The notes beneath the pieces were generated by a model. The model made no database searches and was not told the origin of the DNA. It worked only from the letters and a program-made list of their open reading frames with translations. 64,000 bases of DNA, taken from positions 620,001-684,000 of the forward strand of contig NZ_JAULRT010000062.1 in the NCBI RefSeq assembly GCF_030518215.1. Direction: 5' to 3'. The stretch is from Gilvimarinus algae (GTDB lineage: Bacteria; Pseudomonadota; Gammaproteobacteria; Pseudomonadales; Cellvibrionaceae). The position numbers and the translations under genes were made by a program. This document shows positions 25,584-34,856 of the stretch, piece by piece; within the stretch, counting starts at the first letter, position 1; each line of letters begins with the position of its first letter.

Positions 25584-26726
25584 GTGACAAAAACCGCACT
25601 GATTCTCTCTGGTGGTGGCGCCCGCGCCGCCTATCAAGTAGGTGTTCTCCAGGCGCTGGCGGATATTTTGCCAGAGGGCGCGGAGAACCCTTTTCCTATT
25701 ATCTGCGGCACGTCCGCCGGCGCCATCAATGCCATGGCGCTGGCGGCGCATCCTGGCAATTTTCGCCAGGCGGTCACTGATCTGGCCGGCATCTGGCAAT
25801 CGTTGACCATCGACCAGGTGTATCGCCACGGTTGGCTGGATCTGACCAAAGGTCTGGCGCGCATTGGTTTGTCATTGTTTAACGAAGGGGTAGGGCGTCA
25901 GCGGCCTCTGTCATTGTTGGATAACGCCCCCCTGTGGGAACTGCTGGCGAGTAAAATCGAGTTTGCCAATGTGGCAAAGAATATCGAGGCAGGCCGGCTG
26001 CACGCCGTGAGTGTGACCGCCATGGGTTACACCTCGGGGCAGTCGGTCAGCTTTTTTCAGGGGCACAGTGACCTTACGTCTTGGCGGCGGTTTCGCCGCG
26101 CGGGGGTGCCGACGCAAATTCGCCTGGAGCATTTGCTGGCCTCTTCGGCCATCCCGACCATTTTCCCTACAGTGCGCATCCACCGCGAATACTTTGGCGA
26201 TGGCGCTCTGCGTCAGTTGGCGCCAATGAGTCCGGCGTTGCACCTGGGCGCAGACGCGCTTTTTGTCATTGGCGTCAGTGGTAACCGCAACCCCAAGCAC
26301 TGGGGTAAACGGGTACCAGTGCGTCATTCGCCGTCCATGGCGCAAATTGTTGGCCATTTGCTCAACAGCGCTTTTATCGACGCTTTGGAGAACGACATTG
26401 AGCATCTGGAGCGTTTGAATCGCCTGCTGGCGCTGATTCCCCCTGAAGTGCGTGAACAGGAGCAACTGGATTTACGCCCGGTACGCAATATGGTGGTGTC
26501 TCCCAGCAAAGCGGTGGACGTGATCGCCGGGCGCAAGGTGCGCTACTTGCCCCGCAGCGTGCGTTTTTTTCTGCGTGCTATTGGCGCTACCACCAAGGGG
26601 GGCGGTGCCACGGCGGCCAGTTACCTGTTGTTTGCCAACCCGTTTATTGCCGATTTGATTGAGCTTGGCTACCAGGACACCATGTGGGAGTCGGCGGCGA
26701 TTGGGCAGTTTTTTATCCCACCTTGA
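25584..26726 (+). CDS. Patatin-like phospholipase
   Basis: 380 residues. Patatin-fold lipases use a Ser-Asp dyad. The oxyanion loop ILSGGGARAAYQVGVL lies at residues 7-22, the nucleophile elbow GTSAG at 42-46 (Ser44), and the DGA motif at 206-208 (Asp206). It uses a GTG start at 25584 and follows fadD by 19 bp, so an operon that releases and then activates fatty acids is plausible. There is no signal peptide, so it is probably cytoplasmic or membrane-associated. The stop codon lies inside the ANR/FNR-like box of hemN. The substrate is unknown. Confidence 0.9.
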   Translation: MTKTALILSGGGARAAYQVGVLQALADILPEGAENPFPIICGTSAGAINAMALAAHPGNFRQAVTDLAGIWQSLTIDQVYRHGWLDLTKGLARIGLSLFNEGVGRQRPLSLLDNAPLWELLASKIEFANVAKNIEAGRLHAVSVTAMGYTSGQSVSFFQGHSDLTSWRRFRRAGVPTQIRLEHLLASSAIPTIFPTVRIHREYFGDGALRQLAPMSPALHLGADALFVIGVSGNRNPKHWGKRVPVRHSPSMAQIVGHLLNSAFIDALENDIEHLERLNRLLALIPPEVREQEQLDLRPVRNMVVSPSKAVDVIAGRKVRYLPRSVRFFLRAIGATTKGGGATAASYLLFANPFIADLIELGYQDTMWESAAIGQFFIPP

Positions 26727-26736
26727 CCCGTATCAA
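26723..26736. promoter_or_regulatory. ANR/FNR-like box upstream of hemN
   Basis: TTGACCCGTATCAA differs from the FNR/ANR consensus TTGAT-N4-ATCAA at one position. It is centred about 56 bp before the hemN ATG. hemN is a well-known ANR/FNR target because its enzyme works without oxygen. The box overlaps the last bases of the patatin gene. Confidence 0.75.
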
Positions 26737-26785
26737 ATTGCCCGGGCGGCGCGAATCGTAAGCTACTCCAAAATCAGGAGTGCTT

Positions 26786-28174
26786 ATGAACCAGTCAGTC
26801 ATGCCTTTGCACAGCGCCGCCGAGTTGATTGATCGCTACGATCTGTCCGGCCCACGCTACACCTCTTACCCCACCGCGCCGCAAATGCGCGAGGACTTTG
26901 CCGAGGTTGAGCTACTCAATGCACTGGCCCGAAGTGTCAGATTACAGCGCCCGCTGTCGCTCTACTTTCACCTGCCTTTTTGCCAGAGCCTTTGTTACTA
27001 CTGCGGCTGCAACAAAGTCGTGACCCAAAAACGCCAGCGGGTGCTCGCCTACCTGAGACGGCTGGAGCAGGAAATGGCCGACTACGCTGCCTTACTTGGC
27101 AGTCACCGTCCGGTGCGCCAGTTGCATTGGGGCGGCGGCACGCCCAGCTATTTGAGTGATGATGAGATGCACCTGCTGATGCAGATGACTCGCCGCCACT
27201 TTCACCTGGCCGATGACGACAGCGGTGATTTCTCTGTGGAAATCCATCCGGGCCAGACGGCGCCCTCGACCCTTGGTGTGTTGCGCGAGTTGGGTTTTAA
27301 CCGGGTGAGCATGGGGGTGCAGGATTTTGACGAGAAGGTTCAAGCCGCGGTTAACCGCCACAACTCCCGGGCTCAGGTTGAGCAGTTGATGACGCAGTTG
27401 CGCCGGCACCAGTTCCGCTCCGTTAACATGGATCTGATTTACGGCCTGCCGCACCAGAGCGCCGAGTCTTTCGCCCATACTCTGGAGGTGGTGCAAGCGC
27501 TGCGCCCGGATCGTATCAGCTTGTTCAACTACGCTCATATGCCCGAGCGATTTAACAGTCAGCGGCTGATTCACACCGAGCACTTGCCCTCGCCAGCGCA
27601 AAAGCTCGAGATTTTCACTGAAGCACTGGACCGGTTAACTGACTCGGGTTACATCCATATTGGGATGGATCACTTTGCCTTGCCGGACGACGAGCTGGCT
27701 GTTGCCCAGCGCGAGGGAAGACTGCAGCGCAACTTTCAGGGGTACGTTGTCCACAACCATTGCGATTTGCTCGGCCTAGGTGTGTCGTCTATCAGCTCGG
27801 TGGGCGATGTGTATTGGCAGAACACTCGGCGCATCGACACCTACCAGCAACGTCTCGATCAAGGCAAGCTGGCTGTCGAGCGGGGTAAGACCTTGAGTCG
27901 GGATGATCAGATTCGCCGTTACGTCATCAGTGAACTCATTTGCCACTTTTCTTTGTCTTTTGCCGAGCTGCAGTACCGTTTTGGTATTGACCCGTTTATG
28001 TACTTTGCCCCGGAGCTGGCTGAACTCAACCGCCTAGCGAAAGATCGGTTGTTGACACTGGATAGCAAAGGCATAAGCGTTAGTGGCCATGGTCGCCTGT
28101 TGATTCGCCGAATTTGCATGGTGTTTGACACCTACCTGGCCGATTCGCAAGTGGTCTATTCGCGAGTTATTTGA
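26786..28174 (+). CDS. hemN: Oxygen-independent coproporphyrinogen III oxidase (radical SAM)
   Basis: 462 residues from the ATG at 26786, set by AGGAG at 26776-26780. It decarboxylates coproporphyrinogen III to protoporphyrinogen IX in haem synthesis when oxygen is low, using S-adenosylmethionine and a 4Fe-4S cluster. The cluster motif CQSLCYYCGCNK (CX3CX2C) lies near residue 60. GGGTPSYL, the N-terminal YDLSGPRYTSYPTA and the C-terminal HemN block are present, which distinguishes it from HemW. An ANR/FNR-like site lies just upstream. It converges with lpxH. Confidence 0.96.
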   Translation: MNQSVMPLHSAAELIDRYDLSGPRYTSYPTAPQMREDFAEVELLNALARSVRLQRPLSLYFHLPFCQSLCYYCGCNKVVTQKRQRVLAYLRRLEQEMADYAALLGSHRPVRQLHWGGGTPSYLSDDEMHLLMQMTRRHFHLADDDSGDFSVEIHPGQTAPSTLGVLRELGFNRVSMGVQDFDEKVQAAVNRHNSRAQVEQLMTQLRRHQFRSVNMDLIYGLPHQSAESFAHTLEVVQALRPDRISLFNYAHMPERFNSQRLIHTEHLPSPAQKLEIFTEALDRLTDSGYIHIGMDHFALPDDELAVAQREGRLQRNFQGYVVHNHCDLLGLGVSSISSVGDVYWQNTRRIDTYQQRLDQGKLAVERGKTLSRDDQIRRYVISELICHFSLSFAELQYRFGIDPFMYFAPELAELNRLAKDRLLTLDSKGISVSGHGRLLIRRICMVFDTYLADSQVVYSRVI

Positions 28175-28240
28175 GGCGAGAGGTTTTAATGGGCGATGAG
28201 GCCAGCCAGCGCTATTAACCCGATAATCATAATGGCCGGG

Positions 28241-28978
28241 CTAATGGGCCGGCTGACCGATAGGCCAGGACTCCAGCCGCAGAGACTGCTTATCGGCGCT
28301 CAGGCACCAGGCGTGGTCGTGCCAGTCGCCAAGGACGATACGCTCGCCCTGACCACTGCCTAGGGCAATGGAGTGGCGATCCGGCCGGTGGGTATGGCCA
28401 TGAATCATCAGGTCTACTTGGTGCTCCAGCATCAGCTCGACTACCGCCTCGGGGGTCACATCCATAATGTCTTCGGGTTTGGAGCTGTTCATGGTTTTGC
28501 TCTTGGCGCGCAGGCCCGCGGCAAAGGCGCGCCGCGCCGCCAGTGGCTGAGCAAGAATTTGCGCTTGCCACTCGTTTGAGCGCAGCTGCTGTCGGAGGCC
28601 CATGTACTCGGCGTCGCGAGTGCAGAGGCTGTCACCGTGTAATAGCAGAGCGCGGCGGCCATAGAGGTCGATCACGCTCGGGTCTTGCAGCAAGGTGGCA
28701 CCGGCGCGTTTGGCAAAGGCCTCGCCCAACAGAAAATCCCGATTGCCGTGCATCAGATACACGGCCGTACCTGAGTCAGACAGGCGGCGCAACTGATCGG
28801 CCACCGCCTGCCCGAGGGGTTCGTCATCGTCATCGCCGATCCAGACATCAAAGAAATCACCGAGGATATACAGCGCCTGCGCGTTCCGGGCTTTGCCTTC
28901 GAGCAGATCGTAGAAAACCTGCGTGGCTTCGGGCCTTGAGGCGTGCAGGTGCAGGTCGGAGATGAACAGTGAGGACAT
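28241..28978 (-). CDS. lpxH: UDP-2,3-diacylglucosamine diphosphatase
   Basis: 245 residues. LpxH hydrolyses UDP-2,3-diacylglucosamine to lipid X and UMP in lipid A synthesis, acting peripherally on the inner membrane. The metallophosphoesterase motifs are complete: DLH (Asp8 and His10), GDFFDVWIGDD (40-50), GNRDF (78-82) and HGHTHRP. It begins 2 bp after the ppiB stop, as in many gammaproteobacteria, and is probably translated from the same mRNA. Confidence 0.96.
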   Translation of the reverse strand: MSSLFISDLHLHASRPEATQVFYDLLEGKARNAQALYILGDFFDVWIGDDDDEPLGQAVADQLRRLSDSGTAVYLMHGNRDFLLGEAFAKRAGATLLQDPSVIDLYGRRALLLHGDSLCTRDAEYMGLRQQLRSNEWQAQILAQPLAARRAFAAGLRAKSKTMNSSKPEDIMDVTPEAVVELMLEHQVDLMIHGHTHRPDRHSIALGSGQGERIVLGDWHDHAWCLSADKQSLRLESWPIGQPAH

Positions 28979-28980
28979 AA

Positions 28981-29475
28981 TCAGCTCGCGACCGTGACCT
29001 TCTCAATCAGAACCGATTCGCGGGGCACGTCCTGGTGGAAACCTTTGCTGCCGGTGTCAACGGCTTTGATTTTTTCTACAACGTCCATGCCCTCGGTCAC
29101 TTTACCGAACACGCAGTAACCCCAACCCTGAGCGTTTTTGCCAGAGTGGTTGAGAAAGTCGTTGTCCTTAACGTTAATAAAAAACTGTGCGGTGGCACTG
29201 TGCGGGTCGTTGGTGCGGGCCATGGCCAGGGTGCCAGCGGCGTTTTTCAGACCGTTGTCCGCTTCGTTTTCAATGGGGGCCCGGGTTTCTTTTTGCTCCA
29301 TGTCTTCGGTCATGCCGCCGCCCTGAATCATAAAGCCGTCAATCACCCGGTGAAAAATAGTGCCGTCGTAGAAGCCATCTTCGGCGTACTGCTTAAAGTT
29401 GGCGGCGGTCTTGGGGGCCTTGTCAAAATCCAGTTCTACAGTGATATCGCCGTAGTTGGTGTGCAGGGTAATCAT
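28981..29475 (-). CDS. ppiB: Peptidyl-prolyl cis-trans isomerase B (cyclophilin)
   Basis: 164 residues, the E. coli PpiB length. The start is the ATG at 29475, preceded by GAGG; an upstream frame extension to 29502 is not needed. It catalyses proline isomerisation in the cytoplasm. Cyclophilin residues are visible in [22 protein letters not shown] and [11 protein letters not shown]. There is no signal peptide. lpxH follows after 2 bp. Confidence 0.96.
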   Translation of the reverse strand: MITLHTNYGDITVELDFDKAPKTAANFKQYAEDGFYDGTIFHRVIDGFMIQGGGMTEDMEQKETRAPIENEADNGLKNAAGTLAMARTNDPHSATAQFFINVKDNDFLNHSGKNAQGWGYCVFGKVTEGMDVVEKIKAVDTGSKGFHQDVPRESVLIEKVTVAS

Positions 29476-29520
29476 GGGCAATCCTCGGTTGTGCTTTGGC
29501 AAAAAGGCGTAATGATACGG

Positions 29521-30237
29521 TCAGGGGGTGAGTTTGGCCACCGCTGCTTTCAGGCCTTCAATTTCGATGGTTAATAAGTGATCAAAAGCCCGCTCTTGCG
29601 CCTCGGGGTGCGCGGCCGAGAAGGTATCGGGCCAGTGGCCGCAGTAAACCGCGCCTTCAATACTGCCGGTTTTCACCAACATGGTCAGCCCGTGAACTAA
29701 CGACCAGGCACTGAGGGTCGCCACCGAGCTTTGATAGTCACCCGCCGGCAGGTCGTTGTCGCTAAACAGCTGCAAAATCGCGTTGCGCAGCAGGTCAACG
29801 CTATCGATACCCGCTTCAATGCACTCGGGCTTGATGCGCTCGCGCTCCGGTGCCCAGGAAAACAAGTTGTCGAACAGGTTAGGGTTTTCGGCGGCGAAGC
29901 TCATATAGGCGTGACCGAGCAGGCGCACTTTCATTTCGCCGCTGCTTTTAGGTTGCGCCTCAAGTGCCCGGGTCAGGTGTTCGGTGAGCAGGCGAAAACC
30001 CTGGGTGCGTAAATCGATCAGCAGGTCGGTTTTGTCGGCAAAGTGGCTGTAGACTGCTGTGGCGCTGACGCCCACGGTTTTGGCCAGCGCGCGCAGGCTG
30101 AGGTTGTCCAGCGTGTCGGTTTTCAGGTAGGCGAGGGCCGCATCGAGCAACGACTCGCGCAGGTTGCCGTGATGGTAGCGGTTTTTGGTCGGTGCCGGTT
30201 GAGCACCCGTTCCCGCTTTGGAGGAGTCTTTCGCCAT
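29521..30237 (-). CDS. TetR/AcrR-family regulator with WHG-type C-terminal domain
   Basis: 238 residues from the ATG at 30237, chosen for GGAAGG upstream. The N-terminal helix-turn-helix (LRALAKTVGVSATAVYSHFADKTDLL, about residues 48-75, written here only as its position) is clear. The C-terminal part resembles the WHG ligand domain. It lies 82 bp downstream of the outer-membrane protein gene on the same strand. It is the best candidate for the repressor of the MMPL operon, whose promoter carries tandem palindromes at 34857-34897; that link is inferred from proximity only. Confidence 0.88.
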   Translation of the reverse strand: MAKDSSKAGTGAQPAPTKNRYHHGNLRESLLDAALAYLKTDTLDNLSLRALAKTVGVSATAVYSHFADKTDLLIDLRTQGFRLLTEHLTRALEAQPKSSGEMKVRLLGHAYMSFAAENPNLFDNLFSWAPERERIKPECIEAGIDSVDLLRNAILQLFSDNDLPAGDYQSSVATLSAWSLVHGLTMLVKTGSIEGAVYCGHWPDTFSAAHPEAQERAFDHLLTIEIEGLKAAVAKLTP

Positions 30238-30319
30238 AGCGCCTTCCAGCAAAAAGGGTCAGTTTACCAGATGCGGGCTGCCAGTGGCCCGCTGAGCCGG
30301 CAGGTGACCTGGCCATCCG

Positions 30320-31669
30320 CTACAGCCCCCAGCGCAGGGTCACCAGCAAGGTGTCGTTATAACGATAGGGATGAATCAGTGCTTGCGGGTCATGGCCGTC
30401 GTATTCGATGGCACTGATGCCAATACTGAACTCGTCAGAGACCGCCCAATCGGCGGACAATCGGATCAGCGAGCCTTGGTTACCGGTGATCATCGTGCCG
30501 AAGGCTTCTAGAGTCAGGCGTTCGTTGTAGAGGCTATAGCTGGCGCGCGCCGAAGCGCCCGGTTGCCAGCGTTTACCGGCTAAGCTCGAGTCCCAGTCGC
30601 TAATGTACAGCCAGCTTAGCTCGGCGGTCAGGGTCAAGTCGTTTATGCCGCTGTAGTCAGCGCCGAGCATGCCCCGCCATTGGTCGGTGCTGCGCCAAGG
30701 CGCCATAGGGTTGTCCTGGGCGACTTTGGTATTGTGGTGCCAGGCCTGTTCGCTGCGCAGCAGCAGATTGCCGCGTACCGCCTGCAGCCCTAAGCCCGCG
30801 ACCTGCTGACGCCAGGGCTCGAGAAAGACCTGTGGCTGCGCGCCGGTGTTATCGACCTCGGCGGGCGCCAGCTCGTAGCTGGCCAGATCGGCCAGCATCA
30901 ACTGGGTGTCCATCCCCTGCCAATGGTGGCGGTAGCGCAGGGCAAAGCCGGGGCTGGAATCCGGCTGTCGAATCAGCGCCGGGTCTTGCTCGGGCTCGCC
31001 GGTTCGAAGCGCCAAATAAGGGTCAAACTCGTCGTAGGCGGCGGGCAGCCGGTCCGGTAGCGGCTCAATCAGGGTGACCAGGTCCAGGCGGTTTTGCCAG
31101 CTGATTCGCACCGAGGCCACCGGCAGGCGCAGCTTTTCCAGGTCCTCCTGGCCGGGCCAGCGCTGGTCTCGCCTAGCCAGTACATCGGTGACCTTGAGCG
31201 ATTCGGCTTCCCCCCAGGGCAGGGTTTGATAGCCGGCCTTCAGCCACCAGTCGCCGTTCTCCCAGGAGACAAAGCTGTCGGCTAATTCGAGCCGCCAGCG
31301 GCGTTGGTGGATTTGCTCATCGGTAAACTCGTAAGCCGACCAGAGTCCCGCACGCTCGAGATCCGGCAGCCAGTCATGCACCAGCGAGCCCGACAGCTGG
31401 GCTCGCCACTGGCCCTTGCGCCAGCCGAGTTCACCGAACAGCTGGGTCTCGGTGCGTGTGAGCGCCGCTTGGTCGCGGTTGACCGCCACAGCCGGGGTGT
31501 GCCAGCCGTAGCCGGTTTTTTGCTGCAGCCAGGCCCGGTGGCTCCAGGGGCTTTGCAGGTTCAGCTCGCTAGGTGCCCTGGTCTCCACACTTGAGAAAAA
31601 ATCCTCTGCCTTGAGGGGTAAAGCCTCGGTGGCCGTCAGAGCGAAAAGGGTAATGCCGATCGGCTTCAT
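30320..31669 (-). CDS. Probable outer-membrane beta-barrel protein of an RND/MMPL export operon
   Basis: 449 residues from the ATG at 31669, which overlaps the stop of the LolA-like gene (ATGA) and opens a signal peptide (MKPIGITLFALTATEALPLKAE). An apparent extension to 31921 is antisense-like and has no signal. The rest alternates aromatic and polar residues in beta-strand style (QWRAQLSGSLVHDW, WWLKAGYQTLPWGEAES) and ends in LLVTLRWGL, close to a barrel C-terminal signature. It resembles DUF1302-like or phosphate-porin-like proteins found beside MMPL/LolA pairs. It could be the outer-membrane acceptor or channel for the exported substrate; no function is proven. Confidence 0.75.
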   Translation of the reverse strand: MKPIGITLFALTATEALPLKAEDFFSSVETRAPSELNLQSPWSHRAWLQQKTGYGWHTPAVAVNRDQAALTRTETQLFGELGWRKGQWRAQLSGSLVHDWLPDLERAGLWSAYEFTDEQIHQRRWRLELADSFVSWENGDWWLKAGYQTLPWGEAESLKVTDVLARRDQRWPGQEDLEKLRLPVASVRISWQNRLDLVTLIEPLPDRLPAAYDEFDPYLALRTGEPEQDPALIRQPDSSPGFALRYRHHWQGMDTQLMLADLASYELAPAEVDNTGAQPQVFLEPWRQQVAGLGLQAVRGNLLLRSEQAWHHNTKVAQDNPMAPWRSTDQWRGMLGADYSGINDLTLTAELSWLYISDWDSSLAGKRWQPGASARASYSLYNERLTLEAFGTMITGNQGSLIRLSADWAVSDEFSIGISAIEYDGHDPQALIHPYRYNDTLLVTLRWGL

Positions 31670-32472
31670 TGAATACCACGCTGCATGCTCTGGGTGGTAA
31701 ACAGGGTTTCGTCGGTGTGTTCGTTGTAGACCGTATTGCTGAATTGAAAGACACTGGCGTGCTCTTTTTCTTCTCCGCGCACGGTCACCATTTGCAAGCG
31801 CATGGGCGTCCAGATGTCGTCGATCAGCTCCAGCTGTGTCGCGCTGTAGTATTTCATGCGCCCGCCGCGTTCGAGCCAGATCTTTCCCTGCACCTGGACA
31901 AAGTTGTCTTTGCGTATCCATAGGTGGGATTTTTTATAGCCGGTTTCGCTGGAGACTTTGTCGGCGAACTCGGTTTTGGGTGTGGACTCGATCAGCCAGG
32001 CATCGGCGCCGTCCACGCTCGCATTGTTATCGAGCAGCTCGTAGTGGTACCAGTCGGTGTTGACGCCGTTAATGTCCGAGTAGGTAAAGTCGCTGCCCAT
32101 AAACGAGCCTGACCGATCGCCAGCGGCCACCCGGCGCACTTGTTTGAGCGCGGGCAGATAGAGCCAGGAGTCATCGTCCCGGCCGTCTTCGTAGTCGTAG
32201 TTCATGTAGGTGGTGCCGGCCACATCCGTGGGCGACAGAAAAAAGGAAATGGACTTTTCCACCTCTTCATTTTCCAGGGTGTAAAGACGAATGTCGCGCA
32301 CTCGCTCGCGGCCTTTGCGGTCAATCAGTATCAGTTGCGCATCCGAGCGTGAAGAATCGCCCGTGTAGCGTGTGTCCATTTTCTCGACGATGTCCCGCGC
32401 CGTTAATGTTTCAGCGTTAACCGGCGTGCTAAACGCGGCGAAAATCAATGCAGTGATGATCAGCGATTTCAT
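31666..32472 (-). CDS. Outer membrane lipoprotein-sorting protein (LolA-like)
   Basis: 268 residues with a signal peptide (MKSLIITALIFAAFSTPVNA). Family features include ARDIVEKMDTRYTGDSS, DDSWLYLPALKQVRRVA and the SFMGSDFTYSDI block of the LolA-like proteins that accompany MMPL permeases. These are periplasmic lipid- or lipoprotein-binding beta-sandwich proteins. Its start and stop overlap its neighbours' by ATGA on both sides, which shows tight translational coupling with the permease upstream and the outer-membrane protein downstream. This suggests one pathway from inner membrane through periplasm to outer membrane. The cargo, probably a lipid or hydrophobic compound, is inferred. Confidence 0.87.
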   Translation of the reverse strand: MKSLIITALIFAAFSTPVNAETLTARDIVEKMDTRYTGDSSRSDAQLILIDRKGRERVRDIRLYTLENEEVEKSISFFLSPTDVAGTTYMNYDYEDGRDDDSWLYLPALKQVRRVAAGDRSGSFMGSDFTYSDINGVNTDWYHYELLDNNASVDGADAWLIESTPKTEFADKVSSETGYKKSHLWIRKDNFVQVQGKIWLERGGRMKYYSATQLELIDDIWTPMRLQMVTVRGEEKEHASVFQFSNTVYNEHTDETLFTTQSMQRGIQ

Positions 32473-34811
32473 GATGACAACTCCTCGGTGAGTGGTTCGC
32501 GAGCGGCAAGAGGGACTGTGCGCTTGCCGTCAATCCAGAACAGCAGTGCGGGCAAAAAGAGCAGGTCGCCCAGCAGTGCCAGCGCCATAATGGTGGCGGC
32601 GAACAGGCCGGTGTAAATGTAGGGAATAAACGACCCTAGCAGCATGACGCTAAAGCCGGTGACCAATACAATGGAGGTGAAGATCACCGCGCGACCCGAC
32701 TCGTTCATAGCGCGGGCGACGGCCTCGTAGGTGGTGTGGCCGGCGCGCTTGGCGCTGAGGTAGCGGTTCATTACGTGGATGGCGTCATCCACGGCAATGC
32801 CCATGGTCATGGCGCCGACGATCATGGTGCCGAGGTTGAGCGGAATGCCTAATACAACCAGCAAAGCACCGGTTATAAGGATGGGCACGACGCTCGGTAT
32901 CAGCGCAATCAGCCCGTATTTGACCGAGCGAAACAGCAAGATAAAGCTCAGGCCAATGATGCCCAGAGCAATGGCAAAGGAGCGGGACATGCCGTTGTTG
33001 ATATAAATATCCTGAGCGTTGTACATGGCCAGTGAGCCGGTCAGCTGAACAGCCAGCTGCGGGTGCTGCTCGCGCAGATGTTGATCAATGGTATCGAGCA
33101 GCTGACGCGTGTCGCTCGCCGCCATATTGGTGACCGGCACGGCCAGGCGCAGATAGCGCTCGTAAAAGTCCTTGACGTCGGTGAGGTCTTCCTCGGGGCC
33201 GGTGTTGTCATAGAGCAAGAGAAACTGCGCGGCCATCTGCCGGTCTTCAGGCAGTTGATACCACTGGCGCTCATCGTAGTGCAGGGCTTGATTAATCTCT
33301 TTGTGAAAGTCCACCAATGAGTTAACGGCGCCGGTTTGCGGCAGCGCTTCTAGCCACTGCTGTAACTGATCCACTTCGCGCAAGAAGGCCGGGTCGTGAA
33401 TACCGCCTTCGCTGCCGCTGTCGATCATGACATCGATGTTCTGCAGCCCGTTGTACTGCCGATCAAAATACACCAAGTCCTGCCGTGTCGGGTTGTCGGC
33501 TTTAAAATACGTAATAAAGTTCGAGTCAATTTCAAGTCGTGGCACCAGCACTAGACTGATTGTTAGCAGCGCTGCGCCGCTTAGCAGCAGGGGCTTTTGA
33601 TAGCGACGCGTCAGCTCTGGCAGCCGGCGGGTCAGCCGCGCAATGAGTCCGCTGCTTACCGCCTGGCGCGTGCGCGCTGAGAAAGGCCTGATAAAACTCA
33701 GCACCGCAGGCAGCAAGGTCAGGGACACGGCAAAAAGCGTCATGGCACCAATGGCGCCGAGCCAGGCAAACTGCTTGACGGGCAGCAGCTCGGTGACTCC
33801 CAAAGCGAGAAAACCGGCTGCGGTGGTCAGCGCGGTGTAAAAAGCCGGAACCCACAAGTGAACGATGGTTTTTTCCGCGGCCGCTTGCGGCTCCAGCCCG
33901 TCGGCGCGGGCGTGATAAAACTCCACCAGCACGTGTATGGATATACCGATGCCGATAATAATCAGCGCCGGTACCAGTGCCGACTCCACTACCGAGTGCG
34001 GCCACACCATGGCGCCCTGAATGCCGGTGACATACATAATGCTGGTGCCAATGACGAGCCAGGGCAGGAGCATGGCGGCCAGCGAGCGAAAGCTGAAAAA
34101 CAGAATCACAATCATCACCACCGCCATGGTGGGGTTGATCCAGCTTTGGTCACGTTTGGTGAGCACTTCAAACTGCTCATCAAACACAGGCTGGCCGCTC
34201 AGGCGCAGGTCAAAGCCGCGCTCGGCGTACTGCGCCTGTTCAAGGTGTTGGCGCAGTTGCGCCATGAGCGCCATTTTGTTCTCGTTGCTACCCACCTGAT
34301 AGCGCAGGCGCGCGACCACTCTTGTGTGTTGCAGATCCTCGGTGAGCAGAGTCCCGAGCGCCATCGGCTGTTTGCGAATAATCTCTCTGGCAGCGGTTCG
34401 GCTGGCCGGGTCGTGAATGTCTTCGAGCAAATCATCGGTGGCCATCATGGCGCCTTCGGAGTGGGTGTACTCGTACTTGCTCAGCGAGCGCACCTGGGTG
34501 ACTTGAGGCTGCTCTTCAAAAAAGCGCGTCAGCTCGTCGATGACGGCTAGGCTGGATTCAGAAAAGACGTCTTCTCCCGGGGGCGCGACAACGCCAACAG
34601 AGAGATACTCAATGTCGCCAAAGCGCTCCAGCAACTGATTGAACGCTTTCAGGTTGGGGTCGCCTTCGACAAAAAAGCGTTCGTTGGCATTGTCGTAATA
34701 CAAGTTGTCCATGGGAATGATGGACGCGCCCAGTGCGGCGAGGGCCAGGGCTATAACCAACCAGCGACCCCTGACCACAGCTGTAGCCCAGAGTTGAGTA
34801 AAACGGCGCAC
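32469..34811 (-). CDS. RND/MMPL-family transporter
   Basis: 780 residues from the GTG at 34811, which is fixed by AAGGAGG six bases upstream; the ATG at 34844 lacks such a site. Two halves each contain a membrane helix, a large periplasmic loop and a bundle of five to six helices. The sterol-sensing-like blocks MGIAVDDAIHVMNRYL and the first-half counterpart IGIGISIHVLVEFY stand out. Such HpnN/MmpL-like permeases export lipids or hydrophobic molecules using proton force. It heads an operon with the LolA-like and outer-membrane genes and has two similar palindromes in its promoter, so local TetR control is likely. Confidence 0.9.
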   Translation of the reverse strand: MRRFTQLWATAVVRGRWLVIALALAALGASIIPMDNLYYDNANERFFVEGDPNLKAFNQLLERFGDIEYLSVGVVAPPGEDVFSESSLAVIDELTRFFEEQPQVTQVRSLSKYEYTHSEGAMMATDDLLEDIHDPASRTAAREIIRKQPMALGTLLTEDLQHTRVVARLRYQVGSNENKMALMAQLRQHLEQAQYAERGFDLRLSGQPVFDEQFEVLTKRDQSWINPTMAVVMIVILFFSFRSLAAMLLPWLVIGTSIMYVTGIQGAMVWPHSVVESALVPALIIIGIGISIHVLVEFYHARADGLEPQAAAEKTIVHLWVPAFYTALTTAAGFLALGVTELLPVKQFAWLGAIGAMTLFAVSLTLLPAVLSFIRPFSARTRQAVSSGLIARLTRRLPELTRRYQKPLLLSGAALLTISLVLVPRLEIDSNFITYFKADNPTRQDLVYFDRQYNGLQNIDVMIDSGSEGGIHDPAFLREVDQLQQWLEALPQTGAVNSLVDFHKEINQALHYDERQWYQLPEDRQMAAQFLLLYDNTGPEEDLTDVKDFYERYLRLAVPVTNMAASDTRQLLDTIDQHLREQHPQLAVQLTGSLAMYNAQDIYINNGMSRSFAIALGIIGLSFILLFRSVKYGLIALIPSVVPILITGALLVVLGIPLNLGTMIVGAMTMGIAVDDAIHVMNRYLSAKRAGHTTYEAVARAMNESGRAVIFTSIVLVTGFSVMLLGSFIPYIYTGLFAATIMALALLGDLLFLPALLFWIDGKRTVPLAAREPLTEELSS

Positions 34812-34856
34812 GTCGTGTACCTCCTTTTTCCTTGGGGCGATCACGATGGCGATCGC

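Noticed and set aside
31670-31921. N-terminal extension of the outer-membrane protein
   Set aside because: It lies within the LolA-like gene in another frame; the ATG at 31669 with ATGA overlap and signal peptide is the real start.
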